The notes beneath the pieces are model-generated. The model saw nothing but the letters and a program-made list of their open reading frames with translations. It was not told the DNA's origin and ran no database searches. Source: Polyodon spathula (Eukaryota > Chordata > Actinopteri > Acipenseriformes > Polyodontidae). Taken from it: a stretch of 64,000 bases of DNA. Numbering within the stretch: the first letter of the stretch is position 1; the number at the start of each line of letters is the position of its first letter. The position numbers and the translations under genes were made by a program. The stretch lies in the NCBI RefSeq assembly GCF_017654505.1, contig NC_054538.1:22607783-22671782 (forward strand), in the 5' to 3' direction. Positions 1-12,250 of the stretch are shown one piece after another.

Positions 1-2510
1 GCAGTACTGGGGATGAGTAGTTTGGTGCCGGATACCTTCACTCACACTACTTGCTCACTAAGGGCCTCATGCACTAAACAGCGTTAACTTGTTTTGCACG
101 CAGAAAGCCCATTACTGCGTGCTTCGTGCACCTGCTGCATTCACGAAGCAGTGGCACACGACCTTAAGTGTGTGTGTCCGTATTCCTGAAGTCTTATAGG
201 CAGAAAAATGTGCATGTTTCAGCTTGTAGAGGATTGATGTATGTAATGAAATATTGTAAAATAAACCGAGTAACTTGGTGCTACTAGATTAAAGCGAACA
301 CTCAGTGAAGGGGAATAATACTGGGGACCAGTTGAGTGGTTTGCTTTCTGTTCTTTTTGTCTTTTTTTGTGAAACATTTGTATTTGGTTTGAATTGCTTT
401 TTGAGTATTATTATGGTTTCCGTATGTTTGCGGTGTGATACACATTTGGTTTGGAGTACACCAGGTTGGTTGTAGTTTACTAGTGATTTATTTCGTGAAT
501 TCCTGTTTCCCTACTATTATTCTAACTCTATGGGTTGTTTGCTAATTGAAATTCAACTGTTTTGTACCTTGTTATTAATTACCTTGCTAATAGTTACTTA
601 ATTGTATTGTACCTCATTGTTAATTATTTTACTGCTGCTAATTGTGCCTCCATTGCGCTGAATATTACTTAATTACTAATACTTTACTACTTCATTACTG
701 CTAATCGTTCTTTAATTATATTGTTCTTTGTTTTATTGCTGCTAGCTGTTCTCTGGTGTTAAACACAATAGCTGACATTGCTGTTAATCGAATCTATGGG
801 TTGTTTGTAATAAATAACTTGTTGAACTTTTACTTATGAGTGGTTTCCCTTTGTTCTTGCCCATTATAATAGCCTGCCCTATATAACGAACCTATGTGGT
901 TTGAAGTAATTTGTAAATCAAAACTAATTTCTGAAGGTGTAACCCCTTCAGTGGTGTAACCTGTCTTTCAGGGTCATGAATTTATTTATTTTTATTTATT
1001 TAGTATCAATGGACCCCATGGCTTGCTGAACATTATCCAGGCAAAGAAAGATGATATTGGCTGCATTTCCTGAGAGTAAAGTAAGAGATGTTTAAAGTTT
1101 GTGGCAGGGATCTTTTTCCAGCTGACATGCACCATCACCTGTCAAATGCTCACAAATAATATCCCTGGCTGGAGATGAGAAGTTGATTGGTCTTCAGTCA
1201 CCAACCCCTTGGCAGGTGATTTTGCACTTAAAACTAGAACTAATACATACCACTATGTATGCAAGTTTGAATCAGTGAAGATGATAGCAATGAGGACCAA
1301 ATTACCTAATCTTATAACTTGACAGAGATCTGTCTGACAGGGCTATGTGTTTACAAATGTATTCTAGATCTAATGCACAGTCATGCATATAAAACTAGTA
1401 GATGTTTTTCTTTCATACAGAATATAAATACTTTTAAAATGTAATCAGAACATAATAGTCATATCATTCTCCATGGGTTCTGTAAGATATAGTCATTTAC
1501 TTGATAAAAACTAAAATAGGACAGCACATTCATTTGTTTAGCAATCTACTTGAAAAAACAAAAGGATTCTTGCAAACACACCCATGGCAGGCTATAAACC
1601 TGGACCCACTGTAAATGAAACTCGTTATCCTGGGCCCAGCAGTAAATATTTTAATTACAATATTTGAAACCAAGTTGACATATTTTATTTAAATTCAATA
1701 ATAAATTATAAGTTATTAATAAGCACCTTGTCTTAGATCAAATTAAACATGATTTCATTGAAAGTAAACCACAGTAAATGACACACAATTTCAGCCATGG
1801 TGAAAATGGTTATGAGGCCAGTCACCAATGGCCTTTTTGACGTTCACTAAAATGGTTGGATAAAAACTATGGAATCCAACTTGTTCTGCATTAAAATCAG
1901 CATTTCAAAACACATTTGACCCCATTCACAGTACACAGGGTTGATTGAGCATTATTTAGCTACTTTGCAAATTGTAACAATGAAAATGTAAATTATGATA
2001 TGTTTGCGCTGCGACTGGCCCATCTTAGTACATCTACCCCATACTGTACTACAGCAAACCATGTATTAAAAAGCAACCTTTAACAATCCATGTACTTACT
2101 CAGTTTGTTTTATAAGTTGTGTGTTTCCTAGTCTAAAAGATGGCCTTTCTTCTCCTCCAATCCCCTTCCTTAGTAAAAACTTTTCTGCTAGATCAAATCC
2201 TGCAAGACAAAAATACACTTAACTAATTGCCTTCCATTTTAAATGCTGCCATTGTTTTACAGTACAACCCATTTTTTTCTAACTGCTCTAGATAAAGAGC
2301 TGTTATCTGGTAAGATTATTTTTGTAAACACTGCAGATCATCAACACATTGTCAACTAGAGAAAGTTCATATTTTTTATCTTTCTTTCCCCAAAGAGCTA
2401 ACATAAAGCTTCATCACTTCTGACCAATAGACATGTTTGGGGGGATTTACCTCCTGTTTGGATAATTGGGTGGTATGGATAAGAACATTTTCTACAGTTC
2501 TTTATAATTT
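1..2510. other. AT-rich stretch without a recognised gene
   Basis: No exon, transposase or polymerase motif was recognised on either strand. A 15-bp word, TCTATGGGTTGTTTG, occurs at 527-541 and again at 793-807. The sequence between the copies is a low-complexity mix of TTAATT and ACTGCTGCTAAT words, suggesting an old diverged repeat of unknown class. Confidence 0.4.
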
Positions 2511-2530
2511 ACCAGAAAACAGCTTTGAGT

Positions 2531-2532
<2 letters not shown>

Positions 2533-2595
<63 letters not shown>
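2533..2595. repeat. (TAA)n microsatellite
   Basis: About 20 uninterrupted AAT triplets are followed by non-repetitive sequence. The isoleucine-rich reading frame over it is an artefact of the repeat. Confidence 0.95.
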
Positions 2596-2597
<2 letters not shown>

Positions 2598-2705
2598 AAT
2601 GTAAAAGGTAAATGTCACAGCGAAAGTATAATTTTATTGAAGGCCAAATCGCATCGGGTCCGGTGAGAAAAGACCTTAAAAGCTGAAATATCAAAAAATA
2701 ATACC

Positions 2706-2945
2706 TAATAAAAAATCTTTATATAGTGCCTTTCCTAGTAGACCACCATAACAAAGTGCTTTACAAGATACAAGATTAGGGTGTGTGAACTGTGCATCAG
2801 ATGCAGAGTCACTTACAACTACGTCTCACCCGAAAGATTGAGCACAAGGAGGACTTGCTCAGGGTCACACAGTGAGTCAGTGGCTGAGCTGGGATTTGCA
2901 CAGGGTACTTGCTGGTTACAAGCCCATTACACAGCCCCCTTAAAT
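2706..2945 (-). mobile_element. MIR-like/L2-tailed SINE
   Basis: Read on the minus strand, the 3' part (2712-2775) is the L2-type tail with CTTGTAAAGCACTTTG followed by GGAAAGGCACTATATAAA. The plus-strand stretch around 2860-2905 (AGGGTCACACAGTGAGTCAG, then TGGCTGAGCTGGGATTT) closely resembles the tRNA-related end of vertebrate MIR/CORE SINEs read in reverse. The tail matches the one at 45330-45412 in opposite orientation, so the family occurs at least twice here. Class assignment is from remembered consensus patterns, not a search. Confidence 0.6.
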
Positions 2946-3328
2946 GTCTGTATTACAAGACCCATCTGTTGTTACAACTTAAGGCCAGAAAAAAGACCAT
3001 GTATTTTTTTTTTTTTACGTCCCTTAAAAAATCGACCACCTGAAAAATCTGTTGTTAATAAACAAAACAAAAAACAATACATATTTTTTAAGACTTAATT
3101 ACTCTGCAACTTCAAAAATACTAGACATTTTTTATGAGAAGCTGGAAAGCATATGTACTGCCAATACAAACTTAATAAATCCCTCAAAATCAATGTATAT
3201 TTTACAAACTACATAACCATTACTCAAAGCATACAGATCCAACTGCTCACTTTGACGCTTCTGGACAATTTACCAAATAATCCAGCTGAGATATTGTTTC
3301 ATTTAAATCAAAATAAACTCTAAGGGCC

Positions 3329-3747
3329 TGTGGCAAAGTGCCCGCCCCTGTGTGTGTTATATGTTGTGTGTTAATGTTGGTGTATAGTCATTGGTACATG
3401 GGATATAAACGGGTCTATGTGACACGAGTGTTTAAAATGTATATTTGTATTTAGGCACGAGGATTGCACAGCACTTCACATGCAAGTAAAATGTAATAAT
3501 ATGCGAGCATGGGGAATTGCACTTTATTAATTCACGTGCAGTTGTACCGCGACTCCAATTGAATGATTGATTGCTAATTGAGTCTCGGTACAGCTGCATA
3601 AAAGCTGCATGTTTTCACCCACTCGGGGTTGTGTGTTCTGTGAGTGGAGAACGGGATTGGAGACGGAGGTAATTGTGATAATTGTAAGAAAAATAGAAGC
3701 TCACCGTGTTTGTCTGTGTAGTTTTTTTTTGTTTTGTTTTTTTTGTT

Positions 3748-3819
<72 letters not shown>

Positions 3820-4050
3820 TTTTTTTTTTTTTTTTGTTGGTTTTTTTTTTTTTTGTCCGTTTTGTTTATCTATTTATTTTGGTGAAAGTGCCGTGTCCTG
3901 TGTTTTTGTTTGTTGCAAATTTCCTGACTGTCTGTTCACTTATTAAATGCTGAGCGAGACCATTCGCTCAGCTTAACCAAATTCCACCTCTCTTGTTGTT
4001 TATTTCTTGTCTCTGGTCTGACGCCACCCACTCTTGTCGTCTTTGTGACA
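3329..4050 (+). mobile_element. solo LTR, family LTR-A, inserted in the Harbinger TIR
   Basis: The block begins TGTGGCA and ends TGTGACA, so it has TG...CA ends. It is flanked by a perfect 5-bp duplication GGGCC (3324-3328 and 4051-4055). Inside are a TATA-like CTGCATAAAAG at about 3594, a TTATTAAATGCTGAGCG region near the 3' end and a long poly-T tract. No internal retroelement sequence is present, as expected after LTR-LTR recombination. Related copies are at 38719-38944 (plus, truncated) and 62516-63088 (minus). The shared order is the TGTGG start, a TTTAAAATGTAT word (3433 and the minus-strand copy), a CTTCACATGCA or CTTCACGTGCA word and a CAGCTGCATAA or CAGCTGTATAA TATA box. Confidence 0.85.
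3721..3854. repeat. poly-T tract with G interruptions
   Basis: About 130 nt of nearly pure T with a few G interruptions lie within the solo LTR. The polyphenylalanine reading frames through it are artefacts. Such tracts are also assembly-error prone. Confidence 0.95.
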
Positions 4051-4486
4051 GGGCCCTATTTAGCAAAGTTCGCAAACCCCTAAAGCAATCGCAAAACACT
4101 TTTGGCAACAGTATCAGGCGCACATGGTCATTCGAATTGAAAGAGAACCAGGTCTATGTGCAAATTACATGGTCGCCTATAAATACCGGTGAAGCGAGAG
4201 AGAAAATAAAAGAAATACGGAGTGCACTCTGGATTAATGTGATACTTTGTATCTAATAAATAAATAAATAAGTGAATGATTTCTACATGGCCCGATAAAG
4301 AGAGGAGGAGGAGACGTCTCCAAATATTTAGAAGTCATCTGTCTTTTCTGTGCCTGTCTGACATACAACGTATGCAACAATTTCATCTCAACAATCATTG
4401 ACATCTGCCAACTGCTTCAGGCTGACCTGGAAGGAGACATGTGGAGAGCACACTGTCTGCTTGTAGCTCTAAAGTACACACACCGA

Positions 4487-4985
4487 TACAGAATGCACAC
4501 TTCTATGTAAATCGTAATGGTACCTATTCTGTCAATGTGCAAGTAGTGTGTGATCTGTGATGCCAAAAAATACATCACAAATGTGAATGCAAACTATCAT
4601 TGCTCCGCTCCAATCTCAGGCTGGTTGATACTAGAGACAACAGGTATCCACTGAAGCGGTGGCTACTGACAGTGCTGCTCAACCCAATGATCCCTGCCAA
4701 ACAGAGGTATAACCGTACCTTTAAATGTGCTTTTACTGTAATTGTGCGAACATTTGGAATCCTCAAAATGTGATTCTGATGTTTGGCTGTCTCTGAGGGA
4801 ATACTACAGTACCCTCTTCAGAAGTTTAGCAATATAATTCTCGCTTGTGTTTTACAGAGTAAAGAGTACAGGTTTCGAGGGAAGCATATGCTGAACTGGA
4901 GCCCCAGTGTTGGAGGTTTCAGATGCTGCAAGTGCCAGGCAGGCCAGACAAAGCCTTATAGGCAGCAAGTGAAACAGAAAAAATA
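4487..4985 (+). pseudogene. decayed Harbinger (HARBI1-like) transposase
   Basis: Reading in shifting frames gives the core of a Harbinger DDE nuclease. First comes a FYVNRNGTYSVNVQVVCD segment (about 4500-4555) with the first catalytic aspartate in VVCD, then ITNVNANY. After a frameshift, YPLKRWLLTVLLNP begins at 4645, and QRYNRTF and FGILKM follow, ending at 4770. These are the conserved blocks seen in HARBI1-type transposases: the VVCD strand, the YPL..W..T.L.NP loop and the FG.LK helix. The usual glycine before YPL reads as arginine and the frame is broken, so the gene is dead. It lies inside an element with proper Harbinger ends, which supports the call. The partner Myb-like gene of autonomous elements was not found here. 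Confidence 0.8.
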
Positions 4986-5423
4986 AATGTATGTAACTTC
5001 ATTTTGCTTATAGATCACTTTTTAAATGTTGTATTCACTCTCTCCCTCCAGGCTGCTAAAAAAAAAAAATAGCCTTGCTTGAGGGGCTTGGTCATCCCCT
5101 TCACTTGGGCTGTTGGACATTTTAAAAAACGCTGCGCTTTTTCGTTCCTTCTTTTTTTCTGGTTTCAAAACACCCTCCGTTCGCTATTGCAGATGCACAG
5201 GTGCTCTAAAAGGGAATATTGAATTCTTAACGGTTGTAACTTTACTCCCCCCACTGTGCTTTGATTGGTTGGACGCATGATTCGCTATTTGATGTGTGTT
5301 AGCTCACACATGAGACCCATCTTCTAAATCATGGTTTCGTGCGCTATCGCAGCGGTTCGTTAACGTTGTCATTTTTGCCCTAGCGATAGCAGCTGGGCAC
5401 AGATTTGTTAAATAGGGCCCTAA

Positions 5424-6975
5424 GCATACAAGGAACATGTGACAAATAACAATAAGAAAATCAATGTACAGTACAGTATCATCATATTACAATGAACCTT
5501 GAAATATACTTTAGGCTTACCTGTCACTTCAACATTGTGCCTTTGGTTTTGTTTCAGATTTTTTTTTTTAATCCTTAATATAGGGCATGAATTACCTAAA
5601 GTAATAAACAAAACAACAAAGTAAATACAGACGGCAAAATGATGGCACTGTCATATCCATTATAAAGTATAGCTACATAAGCGACATAAACTTTGATTTA
5701 ATTCTGGCCCTAGTCTGTACCACCACTGACTTTTCAGGTCAAAGTCACGCATCCCTGAACAGCAGCCTTGGATAGCTACCCACAGATGATACTCTTTAGC
5801 AATAATATAATTTGTTCTGATTCAGACCTAACATTCACGGTGACAAAAGGGACACCACAAGCATTCACTGACAAGAGACACAGTTCACTATATAAAAGGC
5901 TGCTATGTTTGGCTCTTTTAGACTGTGATTACATTCTACAGTATAGGCTACTGTAGCTTTTGTTGTGTGTAACATATTATGTTGTTTTTTCCACTGGCCA
6001 GAGAGATCACTTAAATGATTACCCTTAAGACCTGCTCATTCTTCATTTCCAATTGTCTTTAAGGTAGGTTGTCATACAGCCTCAAAAACAACTGACCAAG
6101 AAAAAATACTATTTAACCATTCAAATAATGCCAAGGTTATAAAAATCTAGCAATTTAACTCTCCTTGTGTGTCGTCTCAAAGTGTATTTCTGTCTGTAAA
6201 ATGTTAAGGTCCTGTTTAAATAATTTCAAACAGCAGTAGTAGATCTATTATGTAGACACCCGTTTCTCCGTCATTATTTTAGGGATTAGTAATTTTCAGT
6301 AAGCTTTCTCCAGTGATTTTATTTGAACAATTATTAGGAGTTTCTGGTAAAGATTTTGTGATTTATTAATTTGCATGTATGTTTTACTGTACATTATGCA
6401 CAGATACCAATAATAATGCTTTTGAAAACCAAAACCTATGTTTAGCCTTTTAATGTATTATAACTTTTTTCCCCAACAGGGAAAAATTAAATGCTGCGAT
6501 TAAATATACTGATGCGTATATGGAATACACATAAGTAAATAATATAGAACAATAAGCATCATATTCAACTCATTTTAGCAATGCTATCCTTACAGTAGCT
6601 TTAAAAAAGTAACAAAAAAATAAACAAAAAACAAACAAACAAGAACTATGATGAATATAACTCACATTATTACATTCATTCAATGCAGTGTTAACACACT
6701 GTTATCAGTTTTGGTTATTAGGCACTTAAAAAAAAAAAGTTGCTGTAGATTAGCAGCTCCACAATTAAAATGTTACCCTAGGGATGGTGTTTCGGCAAAA
6801 CTTTCTTTTCAGTGTTGTGCTAACTAAAGTTTTATTTTCATTGCAGCAGCATGTGTACATTTTTGTCATCCTATTTAGATGCTTGTCTTTCAGTTTACTG
6901 CTGATGTGTGTTCTGTGATATCCAAAAATGTGTCTTGTGTATCCGATAGGAACTATTGCATTTCCAGCCCATCGC

Positions 6976-7008
<33 letters not shown>

Positions 7009-10000
7009 CTTTGATTTAAAGAACATACAACTTCGCTCTCCAGTGGACTGCTAATTGTCAATCATCATATCATATCATATAAAGTGATTGGGATTCTCAA
7101 CAAGAAGGGCAATACAGAGTTAATTGGAAGCACTTGAAATATTGAAGCATGTGTTACAAAACTTTGAAGAGGTACCACGCAGAACTCTGACACTCGGAAT
7201 GGCATGTCTGGTCTAAACTTGGTAATTTGAGCAAGAGAGATTGTTGAAATGCTTGAGAGACCAAATAAGTGTTGTAGCTCTTATTGCTGGCAATCAAGTT
7301 GAACAAGAAAAAAGGAACGGACAGATTCAGGGAAATTATATAATGGAAAAAGATAACTAGTAATTATTAACATTAAGTTGAAAAGGAAGTACACATTTAA
7401 TTAAAGCTGTTTTTAAAGATACCTAATACTTTGGCATTCTCCAAAAACAGGACCTACTGAAAACAAATGTAGCTGCGTACTCTAACAGTGCCACTGTAAA
7501 CTATGGAGGAAAATCCACCTTTTTAAATCTTTTTTTTTAATTCTTATTGGGTCTCTGGGTAGTTATTCAGAAGTGGACTATCTTGGTATAATGCAGTATG
7601 AAATTATACTAAGTTCTGACAAGTGCACGACATACCTGTCCTGTCACTAACAGCCATTCCAATGGTGAAAGGGCTGACACTTGCTAGCCAAAGCAAAACA
7701 GTCCATGTTACAACGTGCTTCATTTCTTCTTTGACTCATGTGAACAGAGTTCTCAGGAATCTGTGGGAGGAAATATGGATTTTTGTTTGTTTGTTTGTAA
7801 AAGTGGATAGCAACAAATGGAAATGTTAATTCTATTTCCTAAGAGAATAATAATAACAATAATACTAATACTAATAAATGGACTTTGTTTCTTGAATATC
7901 CAGCAATGCCAGACTTGTGACTGCAGCTATTCAAAGGTTTGTCTCACTGACTGATGAGTAATATTTTGTGGACAATGATACACTGTGATTTGGTTGCACA
8001 TGTAAAAAAGAACCTGAGGTGGAGTACACCAGGAAATGGTTTTTGAAAGAGAATGACAGTTGTGGCATGTGATCCAAAGACTGACAAGTAGTTCTCTTTG
8101 AGATTCCTCTTGTGTGCCTGAATCTTAAACTAGTAACTGTAGTTACTAGTTACTGTAACTGTCATTTTTTTAAAGGGTATTGCATTCGACGTGTACAATA
8201 GGCTATATGTAAATAGGCTAGCAAAGCCTGTCCAGTTTGTTGTCATTCTTGCAGATTTCGTTTTACCAAAGAACTGTATAACTTGTATAGAACACGTTAA
8301 TTTATACAAACATTTAAAATGATCCCTTAAGAAAAACAAAACTTAAATGAGTTGCTAACCATTTTATGACCACATGTAAAACACGAAATCACAATGTAAG
8401 CTTTCGAAATGTCTTACATTGTCAATGTAATCAAATATAGAAAAAAAATAATTCGTATTGCTGCTTTTACATTAAACAAAGCACGGGAGTTTAAAACTAT
8501 TAAACCCGTGTTTATGGCGGTGTTTTGGGTGTGTGGGTAGGCTTCATTTAACGAATTAAAATAATGAACAAAGTATATATTTTTAAACCATTTTATCGAC
8601 ATTCTATTGTTTCATCCTTCAAAACAGGTGAGCTATCTAATCAAATGCCCTATTATTTATTCTGTGACTATTTGTTCACGTTGAGGAAAGCTACTGACCT
8701 GCTCGCTGAACTTAAACTTGCAACATGACCCTGATATGATCTACTGTCTCGGATCCTCAATGTAAACCCAATGCCATTAATAAGTGATTTTGGGTGTCAC
8801 GTGAATCCTGCTACTTAAAATTGAATTGCACGTGGAAAAGAGCCAGAAATCCTAAAAACGTGTCTGTCATCTTGTCAAAGCCAAGGATAAGTTTCCCTCT
8901 CTGCTAATTCTTCTGTGCTGAAATAAATCCAAAAGCTGCACCATATTTTAACACGAACGCTTCCCATACTAACAATGTAAGTTTCATTTAGGTTCAAACG
9001 GTGTTATTAACGCACATATTGCTTCCCATGTACATACAGCTTAATAATAGATATACTCATAAGACCGCAGCATCTTCTCTTTTTAGCACCATACGTATTT
9101 GCTTTTTTCTACCTGCACTAAAGTACAAGTTCCACAGTTACAATATTTAAAGTGCCCAGATTATATTTGCCAACTTATCCCATTATTTTCTCACCCCTGA
9201 TAAAACTTTAAAACAATCAATTGTACAATATATATATTGTTTCAGTCGATATCTACTTGCAATACCATATGAATACCATAATATGCCCATCACATACAGG
9301 ACACTCACAGCAAATAAACGTTTTTGTTTTGTTTGTTTGTTTGTTTGTTTGCCCCCCCCCCCCCCAATTATAATAAGGTATTTGACTATACTATCGTAAA
9401 AAACACAGTAAATTACAAAAACTATAGTACTTGGCTGTAACAATTATAATTGTTACCGACATCACAATAGCAAGAAATGTAACGTAGGTACAATACTGTA
9501 CATGTCATTATTACTGAACGTAAGCTAATATAATATATAACAAAAACTGTCACACAATTTATATACTTACATTTACAAAGTTGTCCCCCAGCAAAATTCC
9601 TACAAGAAGCATACACACATGTTTAGCAGTCAGTTGTGATTCTAAAGTAGACTGCAAATACAAACTGAGAATGGGATCTCCTGCCTAGATCCAAGTCCTT
9701 ATTAGTCACACACTGACTGACCCTCCCACTCACTCATTACTGAAATACACTAAGGACCGCAACCAACACTGGTACTGTGAAATTAAAGCTGTACTCTCAA
9801 CCTTTGTTTCAGAGGAAAACAAAACAATTAAATACAACAGCATGCATATTATATGCAACATTTATATATCACACACACACACGGATATTAAAATTAAAAT
9901 ATGCACGTGAACGCCATCGTTTGCAGGTATTTTCTTGAAAACTGGAAAATAAATGTAGCGAAAATATGAAGTTATTTATGACAGACATGTTTATAATATG

Positions 10001-10075
10001 TGTGAAACATTGGTCAATAAAAAGAAGGAAATGTATATTGCATAGACACATTTTAATTTGGCCAAATAAACCAAA
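5424..10075. other. intergenic/unassigned stretch
   Basis: No coding exon was recognised. It contains poly-T at 6975-7001, a short (CATAT)n at about 7064-7080, a small near-palindrome of TAGTAACTG words at about 8131-8160, a (TTTG)n run at 9326-9350 followed by poly-C to 9365, and a short (AC)n at 9872-9882. The reading frames here are short and have no family signature. Confidence 0.4.
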
Positions 10076-10093
10076 TAAACATTTTTTTTTTTC

Positions 10094-10556
10094 CAGATTT
10101 AACTTAAATCTTAAAATATTAAGCAACTCCTCAACATTTAAATGCTAAATCTTTATTTTAATCTTTATGTTTTTTTTATTTTGAGAATCAAGATTTTGTG
10201 AACTTAAATATTTAACAAAATCTTAAATCACTTAACAAGATGCAATATTTAACTAGATATTAAATCTCTTAACTAGATTTAACATTTGGCTAAATATTTA
10301 ACTGTCCAGCTAAATCTCTAAAAAAGATTTAACATTTAACTAAATAATTAATTGGTCAGATAAATTTGGAGTTTGTATGCAAATGAGCTCTGACAGCTTT
10401 GTACGTTCACACGATTTGATTGGCTCTTGTAATGCTAAAATGTGCATATTTCCCAATTACCCATTGTTCTCTATGCATTGCTTTCATTCCACTTAACTTG
10501 AAAGCTACTTGTTTTTACTTATGCTCTTGAGGTTTTCGTAAGTCAAAGTACTCTTT
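10094..10556 (+). repeat. left arm of long inverted repeat
   Basis: It is the inverted counterpart of 13896-14285. The arm is internally repetitive: words like AGATTTAACATTTRGCTAAATATTTAACTG recur, and short palindromes such as TTAGCTAA and GGCCAGC-type words occur. Such subterminal repeats often bind transposase; that role is inference. Confidence 0.75.
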
Positions 10557-10814
10557 GTGTTTTACATCAGCATTTTTGGGAAGGGCGGGAAAAATACTGT
10601 ATATCCACAGTCTTTGGTCAGGTTCTCGTTCAGAAGGACATCATGACTGATTCCAATAATTTACATAAAATTATCGAGCGTGCAGTTGCTGCTGGTATAA
10701 AGGCCGTCATACATGGGGCGATTTTTGTCATCAGTGATTTATCATGAAAACCACCTCACCATACACAGGGTGATATTTGTCGACGGCGATGTGTCGTCAG
10801 CGATTTATCATGAA

Positions 10815-12250
10815 GATACAGACAACATGCCCCACATGTCATCCAGTTCCTATCCAGTTTTAAATAACTTTAGCATAACCGAGGCAGAAGTGTTAAAGGG
10901 ACTAGGAACTCTTAAAATAAATAAATCCCCTGGGCCGGATGAGATCCTCCCAATAGTACTCAAAGAAATGAAAGAAGTTATTTACAAACCACTAACCAAG
11001 ATCATGCAGCAGTCTCTTAACACAGGGGTGGTACCGACAGACTGGAAAATTGCAAACGTAATACCGATCCACAAAAAGGGAAACAAAACTGAACCAGGTA
11101 ACTACAGACCAGTAATCCTGACTTCTATTATATGCAAACTTATGGAAACTATAATAAGATCCAAAATGGAAAATTACCTATATGATAACAGGGTCCAGGG
11201 AGACAGTCAACGTGGTTTTAGGAAAGGGAGATCGTGTCTAACTGACTTGCTTGATTTTTTTGAGGATGCAACATTGATAATGGATAATTGCAAAGCATAT
11301 GACATGGTTTATTTAGATTTCCAGAAAGATTCTGACAAAGTCCTGCACAAAAGATTAATTCTCAAACTGAACGCAGTTGGGATTCAAGGAAACGCATGTA
11401 CATGGATTAGGGAGTGGTTAACATGTAGAAAACAGAAAGTACTGATTAGAGGAAAAACCTCAGAATGGAGTGTGGTAACCAGTGGTGTATCACAGGGATC
11501 AGTATTAGGTCCTCTGCTATTCCTAATCTACATTCATGATTTAGATTCTGGTATAGTAAGCAAACTTGTTAAATTTGCAGACGACACAAAAATAAGAGGA
11601 GTGGCAAACACTGTTGCAGCAGCAAAGGTCAGTGTGGGGAAGCTATAAAAAAGGCTAACAAGATGCTCGGATACATTGTGAAAAGTGTTGAATTTAAATC
11701 AAGGGAAGTAATGTTAAAACTGTACAATGCACTAGTAAGACCTCATCTTGAATATTGTGTTCAGTTCTGGTCACCTCGCTATAAAAAAGATATTGCTCCT
11801 CTAGAAAGAGTGCAAAGAAGAGCAACCAGAATTATTCCGGGCTTAAAAGGCATGTCATATACAGGCTAAAAGAATTGAATCTGTTCAGTCTTGAACAAAG
11901 AAGACTACGTGGCGACCTAATTCAAGCATTCAAAATTCTAAAAGGTATTGACAATGTCGACCCAAGGGACTTTTTTGACCTGAAAAAAGAAACAAGGACC
12001 AGGGGTCACAAATGGAGATCAGAAAAAAGGGGCATTCAAAACAGAAAATAGGAGGCACTTTTTTACACAGAGAATTGTGAGGGTCTGGAATCAACTCCCC
12101 AGTAATGTTACTGAAGCTGACACCCTGGGATCCTTCAAGAAGCTGCTTGATGAGATTCTTGGATCAATAAGCTACTAACAAACAAACGAGCAAGATGGGC
12201 CGAATGGCTTCCTCTCATTTGTAAACTTTCTTATGTTCTTATGTTCTTAT
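10815..12250 (+). mobile_element. CR1-like LINE, 5'-truncated
   Basis: The block starts abruptly within a minisatellite unit. It carries a reverse transcriptase fragment and the C-terminal LINE domain, and ends in tandem TTCTTATG octamers (about 12230-12250). Octamer 3' tails instead of poly-A are typical of CR1-clade elements. The left junction (ATGAA before GATACAG) and the right junction (TTATGAAAACC) share ATGAA, which may be a short duplication or microhomology. Confidence 0.85.
10825..12176 (+). pseudogene. CR1-type reverse transcriptase, broken
   Basis: The longest open part runs to 11648. It contains the LINE RT landmarks in order: KSPGPDEILP (finger), WKIANVIPIHKKG, NYRPVILTS, QRGFRKGRSC, a palm strand YLDFQKDSDKV (usual form FDKV), SGVSQGSVLGPLLF and the catalytic KFADDTK box around 11570-11590. 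It stops at 11646-11648. A second piece at 11663-11869 gives the thumb/C-terminal domain (LYNALVRPHLEYC, then LERVQRRATRII). A third degenerate piece to 12176 includes FFTQRIVRVWNQLP and SFKKLLDE. The frame breaks and an apparent internal deletion after FADD mean it is not functional. The endonuclease half is absent. Confidence 0.85.

Larger units (their letters stand above)
3321..5423 (+). mobile_element. PIF/Harbinger DNA transposon (with nested LTR)
   Basis: TAA target duplications lie at 3321-3323 and 5421-5423. Between them are matching terminal inverted repeats. The left end is GGGCC (3324-3328), resuming after the nested LTR as GGGCCCTATTTAGCAAA at 4051. The right end, reverse-complemented from 5420, is GGGCCCTATTTAACAAA, so 16 of 17 bases agree. 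A 3-bp TAA duplication is the hallmark of PIF/Harbinger, and the interior contains a decayed Harbinger transposase. Without the LTR and its extra GGGCC the element is about 1.37 kb. Confidence 0.85.

Noticed and set aside
3609..3953. Long open frames through the poly-T tract
   Set aside because: The polyphenylalanine runs come from a homopolymer inside a solo LTR; not coding.
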